Assembly: GCF_002934685.1 (NCBI RefSeq) | Contig: NZ_NKHL01000110.1 | Coordinates: forward strand, 83,425-147,424 | Length of the DNA: 64,000 bases | Source of the DNA: Pseudomonas bohemica | GTDB lineage: Bacteria; Pseudomonadota; Gammaproteobacteria; Pseudomonadales; Pseudomonadaceae | Direction: 5' to 3' | Shown here: positions 42,675-51,651 of the stretch, in pieces | How positions within the stretch are numbered: position 1 is the first letter of the stretch | How the letters are laid out: each line of letters begins with the position of its first letter | Program-made: the position numbers and the translations under genes | Notes under the pieces: generated by a model | Told to the model about the DNA's origin: nothing | Seen by the model: only the letters and a program-made list of their open reading frames with translations | The model's database searches: none

Positions 42675-44188
42675 CGAACATGCCAGTCCCGATCATTCAG
42701 CTCGATCACGTTTCCAAACGCTACCCCAATGGCTTTCTCGCCCTGGAGAACGTGTCGCTCGCCCTTCACACGGGTGACATCCACGCCCTGCTGGGTGAAA
42801 ACGGGGCCGGCAAATCAACGCTTATGAACATTCTCTACGGCGTGCATGAGCCCACCGAAGGCGGCGTGCTGATGGAGGGCCGCGAGGTCGTCCACCGGCG
42901 CCCCGCTGATGCCATCGCCAACGGGATCGGTATGGTCCACCAGCACTTCAAGCTGGTCATGCCCTTCACCGTGACCGAAAACCTGGCTTTGGTCGCCAAG
43001 GGCGCCAAGCGCAGTGCGTTTCGCCGTCACACCGACGCTCGCGCCTTTATGGAACGTTTCGGCATCGATCTGGACCCAGCCGCCGTGGTCGGGCAATTGC
43101 CGTTGGCCTTGCAGCAGCGGGTCGAGATCCTCAAGGCGCTGGTCAACGAAACGCGCGTGCTGTTGCTCGACGAACCGTCGACCATCCTGACGCCTGCCGA
43201 AATCGATAATTTGTACTTCACGCTGCGCCGTATTTGTGATCAAGGCACCGCCGTGGCCGTGGTCACCCATAACGTCGACGAGGTGCTGGCCAATACTGAT
43301 CGCTACACCGTGCTCAAGCGTGGCCGTACCAACGGCACTGGCCTGATCGCTGAAACGAACTCGGCGCAGCTGGTCGAACGCATCGTCGGGCATGCCGTGT
43401 CCAACGCGGCCCGGATCGGCGCAGAGCGCACGCCCGGCACTGAATGCCTGGCATTGCGTGACGTGTCGCTACGTCCTTCGAGCGGCTCGCCGGGCCTGCA
43501 TCAGATCGACCTGACCTTGCGTGCAGGCGAAGTCGTCGGGGTGGCAGGTGTCGAAGGCAATGGCCAGACCGAGCTGTTCGATCTGCTGGCCGGGCAGCGT
43601 CAGCCGGACAGCGGCTCGCTCAAGCACAGCACTCAGGACATCAGCGTGGCGCTGGTGCCCCAGGATCGCCACCACGAAGGCCTGTCGCTCGACCTGTCGG
43701 TGGCTCAGAACCTGCTCTACCCACGCATCATGGCAGGCGAATTCCGTCGCGGCGGGCTGCTTGATCATGGCGCCGTTGGCGAACAGGCCAAGGTGATGAT
43801 CGATGTCTCCGACATTCGCACGCACTCCCACGCCACCCCAGCGCGCTCGCTATCGGGGGGCAATCAGCAAAAGATCGTGCTGGCCCGCGCGTTGGATCAG
43901 GCGGCGTCCGTCGTCGTGGTGTATCAGCCAACGCGAGGCCTCGATGTGGCCGCCGCCGAAGCGGTTCTGACGCGCTTGGCGCAAGCCGCCGACAACGGCA
44001 CCTGCGTGGTGGTCATCTCCTCGAACATCGAAGAACTGATCCGCGTTTCAGACCGCATTCTGGTGGTCAACGGCGGGCGAATGACCGGTGAAGTCAAAGG
44101 CGCCGAAATGTCCGTCAAAGCTATCGGCCCGTTGATGACTCTCGGTCGGCAATCCCATTCAAGTGCACTGGAGACGGCCGATGCCTGA
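42671..44188 (+). CDS. nucleoside-type ABC transporter ATPase (two ATP-binding domains)
   Basis: 505 residues with duplicated cassettes, like the NupA/YufO class. First half: GENGAGKSTLMNILYG, VLLLDEPSTILTP with a weak signature (LPLALQQRVEILKAL). Second half: GVEGNGQTELFDLLAG (degenerate P-loop), SLSGGNQQKIVLARAL and VVVYQPTRGLDV. It works with the BMP protein and the two permeases. Its end overlaps the first permease by 8 bases. Confidence 0.9.
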   Translation: MTNMPVPIIQLDHVSKRYPNGFLALENVSLALHTGDIHALLGENGAGKSTLMNILYGVHEPTEGGVLMEGREVVHRRPADAIANGIGMVHQHFKLVMPFTVTENLALVAKGAKRSAFRRHTDARAFMERFGIDLDPAAVVGQLPLALQQRVEILKALVNETRVLLLDEPSTILTPAEIDNLYFTLRRICDQGTAVAVVTHNVDEVLANTDRYTVLKRGRTNGTGLIAETNSAQLVERIVGHAVSNAARIGAERTPGTECLALRDVSLRPSSGSPGLHQIDLTLRAGEVVGVAGVEGNGQTELFDLLAGQRQPDSGSLKHSTQDISVALVPQDRHHEGLSLDLSVAQNLLYPRIMAGEFRRGGLLDHGAVGEQAKVMIDVSDIRTHSHATPARSLSGGNQQKIVLARALDQAASVVVVYQPTRGLDVAAAEAVLTRLAQAADNGTCVVVISSNIEELIRVSDRILVVNGGRMTGEVKGAEMSVKAIGPLMTLGRQSHSSALETADA

Positions 44189-45266
44189 GCCCACCCAACA
44201 AATGGCGGCGCTGCGCCTGTTACTGGCGAAACTCAGCGTTCCCCTTTCGCTGCGGGTCACCCTCGGCGCGTTCGCAGGTTCGCTGATCCTGGGCTTGGTC
44301 TTGATCGCGATGCTTGGTTTTCCGGTGCTGTCAGCGATGCGCGTGGCCGTGGAAGGGGCGTTCGGCGATGCGCGGGCCATGGCTGACACGCTGGTGTTCA
44401 TGACGCCAAGGCTGCTGGTCGCCCTCGGTGCCTTGATCGCCATTCGTGGCGGCTTGTTCAACCTTGGGGGTGAAGGCCAGCTACAGATGGGGGCCATCGG
44501 CGCGATGCTGCCCTTCCTGGCGTTTGGCGATATCGGTCCGCTGCTGATGCCGCTGGCGATTCTTAGTGGCGCACTGTGCGGTGCGTTGTGGGGGTTGATC
44601 CCGGCCGTGCTGAAACTGTGGCGCGGCGCCGACGAGATCATCGTCACGCTGTTAATGAACTTCATCGCCATCTACTTCGTGAAGTATTTGGTTCAGGGTC
44701 CGATGCGCCCTGTGGGGTCGACCTTCAACATGTCGGCACAACTGCCACGGGAAGGCATCTTTGTGCCGCTGATCGACGGCACTCGCCTGCATCTGGGCGT
44801 GATTCTGGCGGTGGTCATCGCCCTCGCGATTTGGGTCCTGCTGCAACACACCGCGTTCGGCCTGAAGCTACGCGCCAGCGGCCAAAGCCCCGGTTTCGTG
44901 CGCTTGCAAGGCCAGTCGGCGGGCCGGGTGGCGCTGTCGAGCATGGCGCTGTCTGGCGCCATCGGCGGGCTGGCCGGTGCTTTCGAAGTGCTGGGCGTGC
45001 AGTACCGTCTGATCGACGGTTTCTCTTCGGGGCTCGGTTTCGAAGGGCTGGCCGTCGCCTTCCTCGCAGGCCTGGAACCGTTCGGTGCAGTGGTCGTGTC
45101 GCTGTACTTCGGCGCGATCAACAGCGCCGCCCTGGCCTTGCAAAGTTCGCTGTCGATCCCCGCGGCGCTGGCCGACGTGCTCAGCGGCTTGCCGATCCTT
45201 CTTCTGGCCGTGATCAGCGGCGTCATGCTCATCAAAGGAAAGCCTGTATGGACCTCAACTCGGTAA
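44181..45266 (+). CDS. nucleoside-type ABC transporter permease 1
   Basis: 361 residues from ATG 44181; an earlier in-frame ATG at 44163 lies inside the ATPase gene and is less likely. About eight to nine hydrophobic segments and the family motif IAIRGGLFNLGGEGQLQMGA identify the NupB/YufP branch of the branched-chain-type permeases. It overlaps the next permease by 19 bases. Confidence 0.88.
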   Translation: MPEPTQQMAALRLLLAKLSVPLSLRVTLGAFAGSLILGLVLIAMLGFPVLSAMRVAVEGAFGDARAMADTLVFMTPRLLVALGALIAIRGGLFNLGGEGQLQMGAIGAMLPFLAFGDIGPLLMPLAILSGALCGALWGLIPAVLKLWRGADEIIVTLLMNFIAIYFVKYLVQGPMRPVGSTFNMSAQLPREGIFVPLIDGTRLHLGVILAVVIALAIWVLLQHTAFGLKLRASGQSPGFVRLQGQSAGRVALSSMALSGAIGGLAGAFEVLGVQYRLIDGFSSGLGFEGLAVAFLAGLEPFGAVVVSLYFGAINSAALALQSSLSIPAALADVLSGLPILLLAVISGVMLIKGKPVWTSTR

Positions 45267-46189
45267 CGATCGCGCTGTTTCTGGCCGCAGGTGTTCGCAT
45301 GAGTGTGCCGGTCTTGCTCGCGGCACTGGGCGAACTGGTGTCAGAACGCGCGGGGGTTTTCACCATCGGCCTTGAAGGTTTGATGCTGTTCGGCGCCGTT
45401 GCGTCAGCGGTGGGACTGGCCATGACTGGCTCTCCTGTCGCGGCGCTGGCCATCGGCATGCTCGGCGGGACTCTCGCGGCGGTGGTGCTGGCATTGGGCA
45501 CCGTGCTGGCCCGAGCCAACCAGATCGTGATGGGCATCGGTTTCAACCTGCTGGCCATGGGCGTCACGTCGCTGATCCGTCAACTGGTACTGGGCGATAC
45601 GCCCCCGGCAGGGTCGCTGCGCTCAGTGACGATGATGAAGCTGCCGTGGCTTTCGGATCTGCCGGTGGTGGGCCGTGCGTTGTTTTCTCAAAGCCCGGTG
45701 TTCTATGCCGCGGTTCTGCTGGCTGTGGCGCTGTGGCTGATGTTTCGCTTCTCTCGATTGGGCCTATTGCTACGCGCGGCGGGCGAAAACGCCTCGGCCC
45801 TCGACGCTGCCGGACAGCCCGTTTTGCGGCTGCGTTTCGGCGCGGCACTGTTCACCGGAATGCTGGCCGGTCTGGGCGGCGCCTACCTGTGCATCATCGC
45901 GTCGGGCGGTACGTTCATCGACGACATGACCGCCGGACGCGGCTATCTGGCCATCGCGATTAGCATCTTCGCCCGCTGGCTGCCACTGCGCACGCTGCTG
46001 GTGGCGTTTGCCCTGGGCCTGCTGGAAGCCCTGCAATTTCAGGGGCAATACCTCGGCATTCAGATTGCCACCCCATTGTTGATGGCCACGCCCTTCGTGG
46101 TCGCCCTCGTCGCGTGGGTCGTCATGGGGCGCGTAGGCGCTGCACCGGGTGATCTGGGCAAACCGTTTTTACGCGGCGCCGGACATTGA
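45248..46189 (+). CDS. nucleoside-type ABC transporter permease 2
   Basis: 313 residues from ATG 45248; the longer open frame upstream is a shadow of permease 1. It starts MDLNSVTIALFLAAGVRMSV, has LVSERAGVFTIGLEGLMLFG (NupC/YufQ-like) and ends with a charged tail. With permease 1 it forms the membrane channel. Confidence 0.88.
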   Translation: MDLNSVTIALFLAAGVRMSVPVLLAALGELVSERAGVFTIGLEGLMLFGAVASAVGLAMTGSPVAALAIGMLGGTLAAVVLALGTVLARANQIVMGIGFNLLAMGVTSLIRQLVLGDTPPAGSLRSVTMMKLPWLSDLPVVGRALFSQSPVFYAAVLLAVALWLMFRFSRLGLLLRAAGENASALDAAGQPVLRLRFGAALFTGMLAGLGGAYLCIIASGGTFIDDMTAGRGYLAIAISIFARWLPLRTLLVAFALGLLEALQFQGQYLGIQIATPLLMATPFVVALVAWVVMGRVGAAPGDLGKPFLRGAGH

Positions 46190-46249
46190 TCCACGGCCAT
46201 CGCTGAACCCATTCAACCCACGTTTTGACACATCAATCAGGAGTGACAC

Positions 46250-46651
46250 ATGAACCAAGCAATCAACCCTGAAGGCTGGATCATCGGCAAAACCGCCACC
46301 GGCCTCAATCATCTCAACTGGGGCATCAAGGCCGGCAACCATGTGTATGTCGCAGGCATGCTGTCCACCGATCCGGTTGACGGCAGCCTGGTAGGCGAAG
46401 GCGATATCGAAGTGCAGACCCGCCGCGTGCTCGACAGCATCAAGGTGGTGCTGGAGTCCGCTGGCAGCAGCATGGATCACGTCACCATGAACCAGATTTT
46501 CCTTCGCAATCTGGACGACTACCACGCCTTCAACGAGATCTACGTCACCTACTTCCCGAAGCTGCTGCCCGCCCGTTTCTGCGTGAAGCTGGAAATGGTG
46601 AAGCCGGAATTCTTGGTCGAGATCGCCAGCACGGCAGTCATCCCGTCCTGA
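46250..46651 (+). CDS. second RidA-family deaminase in the operon
   Basis: 133 residues, RidA/YjgF fold: NWGIKAGNHVYVAGMLSTDP, VQTRRVLDSIKVVLESAGSS, ARFCVKLEMVKPEFLVEIAS. It is distinct from the RutC-like protein earlier in the operon. Two RidA paralogues in one operon suggest two different unstable enamine, imine or carbamate intermediates, or a hetero-oligomer. Confidence 0.85.
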   Translation: MNQAINPEGWIIGKTATGLNHLNWGIKAGNHVYVAGMLSTDPVDGSLVGEGDIEVQTRRVLDSIKVVLESAGSSMDHVTMNQIFLRNLDDYHAFNEIYVTYFPKLLPARFCVKLEMVKPEFLVEIASTAVIPS

Positions 46652-46729
46652 GTAGCGCGTGAGGGCTGGGGCAAAGCTCGCGGCCCTTTGGGCGACCTGC
46701 ATCTGTGTTTGTAAGTGAGGGTGTTTGAC

Positions 46730-47737
46730 ATGCAATACCGCTATTTGGGCCGCAGTGGCCTCAAGGTTTCCGAACTGTGCCTGGGCACCATGATGTTCGG
46801 TGGTGCCACCGATGAAGCGACCTCGCAGCGGATCATCGCCAGCGCGGCTGATCACGGGGTCAACTTCATCGACACCGCTGACATGTACAACAAAGGCGAA
46901 TCGGAACGTACCGTTGGCCGCGCCATCGCCCATCAGCGTGATCGCTGGGTGTTGGCCAGCAAAGTCGGCAACCCAATGGGCGAGTTGCCGAATCAGAGCG
47001 GCATATCGCGCAAGTGGATTCGTGAGGCGACCCATGGCTCGCTCAAGCGCCTGGGCACCGATTTCATCGACATTCTATACATGCACAAAGCGGATTTCGG
47101 CGCACCGCTCGAAGAGATGGTGCTGGCCTTCGCCGATCTGATTCGCGAAGGCAAGATTGGCTATTTCGCAGTCTCCAACTTCAAGGCTTGGCGCCTGGCG
47201 GAAACCGTGCGATTGGCCCGTGAAGCCGGCATTTGCGGCCCGGTCGCCTCACAGCCGCTGTACAACCTGGTCAACCGCGAAGCCGAGGTCGAAATCCTGC
47301 CAGCGGCAGCGCACTACGGTGTCGGCACCGTCTGCTACAGCCCTCTGGCACGGGGCATTCTCACCGGCAAATATCGCGAAGGGGCCGCCCCCGAGGCCGA
47401 CAGTCGCATCGCCCGCGCCGACCCGCGCATGCTCGAAGCCGAGTGGCGCCCCGAATCGCTGGCTGTCGCAGCGAAACTGGTGGCCTATGCCGAGCAGACC
47501 GGGCGCAAGCCTGCGCATCTGGCCCAGACCTGGGTCATGCGCAACGCCCATATCACCAGCACGTTGGTAGGCCCCAGAACGTTTGAGCAATGGGACGACG
47601 CGCTCGCCGCGATGGCCTGCCCGTGGACGCAGGAAGACGAGCGCTTCTGTGACGCACTGGTGTCCCCCGGTAAGAGTTCGACCTTGGGCCCGGTGGACCC
47701 GCACCACCCCATCGAAGGCCGCATCGCGCGTCTGTAA
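46730..47737 (+). CDS. aldo/keto reductase
   Basis: About 335 residues from ATG 46730 (upstream in-frame ATG 46715 lacks family sequence). Catalytic tetrad visible: Asp and Tyr in [14 protein letters not shown], Lys in [10 protein letters not shown] and His in [15 protein letters not shown]-binding region near [11 protein letters not shown]. It is absent from standard rut operons; it may reduce an aldehyde such as malonic semialdehyde or an alternative carbonyl product. Confidence 0.88.
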   Translation: MQYRYLGRSGLKVSELCLGTMMFGGATDEATSQRIIASAADHGVNFIDTADMYNKGESERTVGRAIAHQRDRWVLASKVGNPMGELPNQSGISRKWIREATHGSLKRLGTDFIDILYMHKADFGAPLEEMVLAFADLIREGKIGYFAVSNFKAWRLAETVRLAREAGICGPVASQPLYNLVNREAEVEILPAAAHYGVGTVCYSPLARGILTGKYREGAAPEADSRIARADPRMLEAEWRPESLAVAAKLVAYAEQTGRKPAHLAQTWVMRNAHITSTLVGPRTFEQWDDALAAMACPWTQEDERFCDALVSPGKSSTLGPVDPHHPIEGRIARL

Positions 47738-47793
47738 CCGACACATTGAAAACGGGCCGCCACCCTCGGCCCGTCGATTTCCAGAGGATGAAC

Positions 47794-48384
47794 ATGAAAC
47801 CTGCATTGGCCGACGACGCCCTGCGCCTGCTGTTTACCGAGGCGCGCACCCACAACGGCTGGACCGACGAACCAGTGCTGGATGTCGTTTTGCATCGCCT
47901 GTACGACCTGTTGAAAATGGCCCCGACCTCGGCTAACTGCTCCCCCGGCCGATTTGTATTCCTGCGCACTGCCGAAGCGAAACAACGCCTGGCGCCAGCG
48001 CTATCGAAGGGCAATCTGGAGAAAACCATGACCGCCCCGGTCACGGTGATTGCCGCCTGGGACACCGCGTTTTTCAACCACCTGCCGACATTGTTTCCTC
48101 ACGCCGACGCCAAAAGCTGGTTCACCCACAGCCCCCAGGCCGCGCACGACACCGCGTTTCGCAATGCGTCGTTGCAGAGCGCCTATCTGATCATCGCAGC
48201 CCGGGCGCTGGGGCTGGATGCAGGCGCCTTGTCGGGGTTCGACGCGAAGCGGGTTAACGAGGCATTTTTCAGTGATTCCACCTGGACAGTGAACTTCATC
48301 ATCAACCTGGGCCATGGTGACTCAACCCGACTGTACGACCGCTTGCCGCGCTTGGACTTCGACCAAGCCTGCACCCTGCTCTGA
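47794..48384 (+). CDS. rutE: malonic semialdehyde reductase RutE (nitroreductase family)
   Basis: 196 residues from ATG 47794, with AGAGG placed 8 bases upstream. Close to Rut[50 protein letters not shown] end region. It reduces malonic semialdehyde to 3-hydroxypropionate in pyrimidine breakdown. Its presence indicates that the pathway ends in the same three-carbon aldehyde as the uracil route. Confidence 0.88.
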   Translation: MKPALADDALRLLFTEARTHNGWTDEPVLDVVLHRLYDLLKMAPTSANCSPGRFVFLRTAEAKQRLAPALSKGNLEKTMTAPVTVIAAWDTAFFNHLPTLFPHADAKSWFTHSPQAAHDTAFRNASLQSAYLIIAARALGLDAGALSGFDAKRVNEAFFSDSTWTVNFIINLGHGDSTRLYDRLPRLDFDQACTLL

Positions 48385-48409
48385 CCCTTTTCGAACCCGG
48401 TATCCGATC

Positions 48410-48946
48410 ATGCACACCTCACTTGCCGCCACCCGCAACATCACTCCCAAGGCCGATCACGTCATGCTCAGCAAAACCGATTTCCGTCATGCCATGTCGC
48501 GCCTGGGTGCGGCAGTGAACATCATCACCACCGACGGCCCGGCAGGCCGTGCAGGGTTCACAGCATCTGCCGTGTGCAGCGTGACCGATGAGCCGCCTAC
48601 CCTATTGGTTTGCCTCAACCGCAGCGCCTCCGTCTACCAGACGTTCAAGGGCAACGGCGTACTGTGCGTGAACGTCCTCGGCGCGGGCCATCAGGACATT
48701 TCCAACCTGTTCGGCGGCAAGACGCCCATGGATGAGCGCTTTGCGGCAGGCGATTGGTCGATGGGGGCCTCGGGAAGCCCGCTTCTAGATGACGCCAGCG
48801 TGTCGTTCGATTGCCGCCTGAGCCAGATCACCGAAGTGGGGACCCACGACATCCTGATCTGCGAGATCATGTCGATCACCGTCAGCGAGCAGGCACGTGG
48901 CCTGATTTACTTCAACCGGCAGTATCACGAGCTTTCAGTGGGGTGA
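48410..48946 (+). CDS. rutF: flavin reductase RutF
   Basis: 178 residues from ATG 48410 (or 125 bases of upstream open frame not used; ATG 48464 is an alternative). Strongly RutF-like: [70 protein letters not shown]. It supplies reduced FMN to the RutA-like oxygenase. Last gene of the operon. Confidence 0.9.
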   Translation: MHTSLAATRNITPKADHVMLSKTDFRHAMSRLGAAVNIITTDGPAGRAGFTASAVCSVTDEPPTLLVCLNRSASVYQTFKGNGVLCVNVLGAGHQDISNLFGGKTPMDERFAAGDWSMGASGSPLLDDASVSFDCRLSQITEVGTHDILICEIMSITVSEQARGLIYFNRQYHELSVG

Positions 48947-49073
48947 GATGAGTGTGAGTAGACTTGTGGCTGCGCATAGGTTTAACGAACAGTGAGAGGG
49001 AATGAGCGGCTACTTTCGTCCAAGAGCAGTCGTTAGGGCATAACAATAAAACCCATGCGGGATACGAGAGCAG

Positions 49074-49271
49074 ATGGACTTCATATCAGATGTTGTAATC
49101 AATTTGCTCGCGCATCGTATTGGCGTTCTGGCGCTGAGCTTGCTGACCCGCGGTCGCTTCAAGGGAGAGAGCGGGTTCGGGTGGGGCTTGGCAGTCGCCA
49201 TCGGAGGCTTGGTATTGCTCGCTCCTCTCGCAGCTGCCATAGCGTGGCTCATCTACCTCGGCGGTCGATAA
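49074..49271 (+). CDS. small membrane protein
   Basis: 65 residues: an amphipathic start (MDFISDVVINLLAHRIGVLA), a basic loop (TRGRFKGESG) and one strong transmembrane helix (AVAIGGLVLLAPLAAAIAWL). Family not recognised. A frameshifted near-copy lies at 37662, showing that the unit including flanks was duplicated within 12 kb. Confidence 0.65.
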   Translation: MDFISDVVINLLAHRIGVLALSLLTRGRFKGESGFGWGLAVAIGGLVLLAPLAAAIAWLIYLGGR

Positions 49272-49510
49272 GGAGCGTCTGCAACGGGTCGGTAGCTGCC
49301 TCAGGATTTCGTGCCAGGGTCTCGGACTGCGCTGAGCACTTATACGCCGTTAACTTTCTCCATCCTCAACGAGTCGCCTGGAACACGTTCATGCGTTCGA
49401 GAACGTCCTGGGGATTTGGGTGATAAGGTCCCTGCTGCCCGTGCTAAGAAGGCGATTTCACCGATCAATCTTCAGGCAGTTTGGGAGAACCGACTTTTCA
49501 ACAGAATTGG

Positions 49511-49544
49511 CCGGAAGCGGCCTTCCGCAAAGGGCCGCTTCCGG
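49511..49544. repeat. strong hairpin, 12-bp perfect arms
   Basis: CCGGAAGCGGCC pairs with GGCCGCTTCCGG around a 10-base loop. It lies 23 bases after the tetR stop on the minus strand. There is no T tract, so it may be a terminator of reduced type or a REP-like repeat unit. Confidence 0.6.
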
Positions 49545-49566
49545 CAGGTTGGCTCTTCCAACGGCC

Positions 49567-50121
49567 TCAACGCGTGGCAATACCATTCAGGAACAGCCCC
49601 ACCAAATGAGCGACACGTGATTTCGGCGAGCCGTCCTGTTCAACCGCGAGGGAGATCGCGGTCGCCACGCACACCAGGTCGGCGAAGCTCACGTCTTGAC
49701 GCAAAGCCCCTGACTCCTGCGCACGACGAAGCAGGCGCATGCCTTCCTGGCTCGTCGCATGGCAGCCGGGCGTGCCTGCCTGTAGAACCGTTCCCAGCGA
49801 CGTGGCGAGCCCGCGATAAATGTTCGTGTGCATGACCAGTTCTTCAAGATAGATATGTACCGAACCCGCAGGATCCAGCTCGGCATCGCGGGAAAGGCTC
49901 GCCTTTGCCAATGACAGGAAACGCTCGCTGTACATTGCCGCCAAAAGCGCTTCACGGGTTGGAAATCGCCGATAGAGGGTTCCAATGCCCACGCCTGCAC
50001 ATTTTGCTACGTCATCCAGCGAGGCCCCTGCGCCCCGCTCCAGAAAGACCTCTTCAGCTGCAATCAGGATACGTTCACGGTTTCGCTGTGCATCCGCGCG
50101 CAATGGGTTTTCGCTAGTCAA
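49567..50121 (-). CDS. TetR-family repressor
   Basis: 184 residues starting at a TTG (50121). N-terminal HTH: RNRERILIAAEEVFLERGAG, ASLDDVAKCAGVGIGTLYRR, FPTREALLAAMY. The C-terminal ligand domain ends AHLVGLFLNGIAT. It is divergent from an SDR gene, with a tandem palindromic operator between them, so it should repress both itself and the reductase. Confidence 0.9.
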   Translation of the reverse strand: MTSENPLRADAQRNRERILIAAEEVFLERGAGASLDDVAKCAGVGIGTLYRRFPTREALLAAMYSERFLSLAKASLSRDAELDPAGSVHIYLEELVMHTNIYRGLATSLGTVLQAGTPGCHATSQEGMRLLRRAQESGALRQDVSFADLVCVATAISLAVEQDGSPKSRVAHLVGLFLNGIATR

Positions 50122-50144
50122 AGTTTTTTCTCGATGTTACTTGC

Positions 50145-50191
50145 TAAGTGGAGCGTACCTCCATATTTTAAATGGAGCAATCCTCCACTTA
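50145..50191. promoter_or_regulatory. tandem palindromic operator of the TetR/SDR pair
   Basis: Two TGGAG-N5-CTCCA sites (50149-50163 and 50173-50187) have centres 24 bp apart. The whole 47-bp region is itself symmetric, with TAAGTGGAG at one end and CTCCACTTA at the other and an AT-rich middle. It lies 21 bases from the SDR ATG and 23 from the tetR start. Confidence 0.75.
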
Positions 50192-50212
50192 ATCTCCAAG
50201 CGAGCAAATGAA

Positions 50213-50956
50213 ATGACAGATCGATTTGAAAACAAGGTCGTGGTGATCACAGGTGGCAGTGACGGTATCGGCTTGGCGACAGCCAAACGCTTCGCGGCGG
50301 AAGGCGCGCATGTGTACGTGACGGGACGACAACAAGAGCGGCTCGACAAGGCCGTGCAGGAAATTGGTCGCGGCGCCGTAGGGATCCAGGGAGACGTTGG
50401 CAGGGCCGCGGATCTCGACCGGTTGTACGAGCGTATCCAGCGTGATTACGGCAGGGTCGACGTGTTGTTTGCCAATGCGGGGGTTTCCGAGTCCGCGCCG
50501 CTTGGTGGGATTGACGAAGAACACTTTGATCGTGTGTTCGGCACAAACGTCAAAGGTCTGGTGTTCACCGTGCAAAAGGCGTTACCGCTGATGATGGCCG
50601 GAAGCACAGTGATCCTTACCGGTTCAGGAGCGGGGAGCAAAGGATTCCCCAGCCTGTCGATCTACAGCGCTACGAAGGCCGCGATCCGTTCGTTCGCGCG
50701 AACCTGGACGACCGATCTGAAAAGCCTGGGCATCCGCGTTAACGTGATATCCCCTGGTATGATCTACACGCCTGCGATGCAGACGTACCTGCAAAATAAC
50801 GCGGGTTCGGAGCAAGCGTTAAAGCAGATGACGCCTTTCGGAAGGCTCGGTGAACCAGATGAGGTCGCCCGGGCGGTGCTTTTCCTGGCGTCGGACGAAA
50901 GCAGTTTCGTTGCAGGGGACGAACTTTTTTTGGATGGCGGCTTCATGGCGGTCTGA
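50213..50956 (+). CDS. short-chain dehydrogenase/reductase controlled by TetR
   Basis: 247 residues from ATG 50213; the frame is open further up but crosses the operator. Cofactor motif TGGSDGIG, NAG in LFANAGVSESAP, Ser in LTGSGAGSKG, YxxxK in YSATKAAIRS, end FVAGDELFLDGGFM. It resembles the SDR at 16180. Substrate unknown; induction probably follows release of TetR by a small hydrophobic molecule. Confidence 0.88.
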   Translation: MTDRFENKVVVITGGSDGIGLATAKRFAAEGAHVYVTGRQQERLDKAVQEIGRGAVGIQGDVGRAADLDRLYERIQRDYGRVDVLFANAGVSESAPLGGIDEEHFDRVFGTNVKGLVFTVQKALPLMMAGSTVILTGSGAGSKGFPSLSIYSATKAAIRSFARTWTTDLKSLGIRVNVISPGMIYTPAMQTYLQNNAGSEQALKQMTPFGRLGEPDEVARAVLFLASDESSFVAGDELFLDGGFMAV

Positions 50957-51249
50957 CATTTCGATTGGTGAAAGCAACGCACGCTTCGACTCGACCGCGT
51001 TTGGGTGTACGGCCGGCTAACCCGCGAAGTGGGATGTTACAGAAACGGGTCGGGCAGCAAAAGAGCTGCACCCGGCCCGCTGTAAGGGCTATTCCGAGTC
51101 GTAGGCGATCGAAGTCGAACGTCCGCAATTAGCCCAAAGCCGCCTGTCCGGCAGAAATCCACCCAAAGCCGGCATATGGCTGCTCCAAGCCATCGAGCTT
51201 GATCGGCGCTTGATTCCCAGAATGGCAAATCAAACGACAGTCCCATCAC
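50957..51249. other. spacer with repeat-like relics
   Basis: About 290 bases with no gene. The stretch around 51036-51180 (ACGGGTCGGGCAGC, AGCCGCCTGTCCGGCAG) resembles short interspersed intergenic sequence common in Pseudomonas. No promoter was recognised. Confidence 0.4.
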
Positions 51250-51621
51250 TCAAGACAGATTCGGCATACGCTGGCCCGCGATCACCATGATTTCAATACG
51301 GTAATGCGGCTGGGCCATCGGCGCCTGCACGCAAGCGCGCACAGGTGCTGCGACGTCGGCCAACCACGCATCCCAGAGCTGATTCATTGATTGGTAATCT
51401 GCCATGTCCTTCAGCCATATCTGCGCGCTAAGCAGCTGGCCTTTGTCGCTGCCTGCCCTCTGCAGGGTTTCATCGATCTGTTTCAGCACATCAGCGGTCT
51501 GGGCGTGAATATCGCCGTCAACCATTTGCGATACCTTGCCCGACAGGTAGACGGTCTGATTGTGAATTGCCGTTTCGCTGAAACGGGGGGTGGTGCCGAT
51601 TTTCTGGATCGATTCCGACAT
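51250..51621 (-). CDS. RidA-family deaminase
   Basis: 123 residues: AIHNQTVYLSGKVSQMVDGD, LKQIDETLQRAGSDKGQLLS and the Arg-Cys region AAPVRACVQAPMAQPHYRIE, with the catalytic Arg retained. It is the last gene of the leftward BCCT cluster. RidA proteins clear reactive enamines/imines, so the pathway probably includes oxidation of an amine. Confidence 0.88.
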   Translation of the reverse strand: MSESIQKIGTTPRFSETAIHNQTVYLSGKVSQMVDGDIHAQTADVLKQIDETLQRAGSDKGQLLSAQIWLKDMADYQSMNQLWDAWLADVAAPVRACVQAPMAQPHYRIEIMVIAGQRMPNLS

Positions 51622-51651
51622 TGCAATGCTCTCGGTTAACGTAGGGAGGTA

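Noticed and set aside
44576..45247. N-terminal extension of the second nucleoside permease (537 codons in total)
   Set aside because: Arg/Gly-rich shadow of permease 1; the ATG at 45248 starts a normal permease.
49276..49500. Transposase or integrase remnant after the small membrane gene
   Set aside because: Some frames look protein-like, but no recognisable motif or flanking repeat could be found.
49511..49544. Standard rho-independent terminator
   Set aside because: Stem is strong but no T tract follows on either strand.
49985..50212. Upstream extension of the TetR-controlled SDR frame
   Set aside because: It crosses the tetR start and the operator and is not SDR-like; ATG 50213 is preferred.
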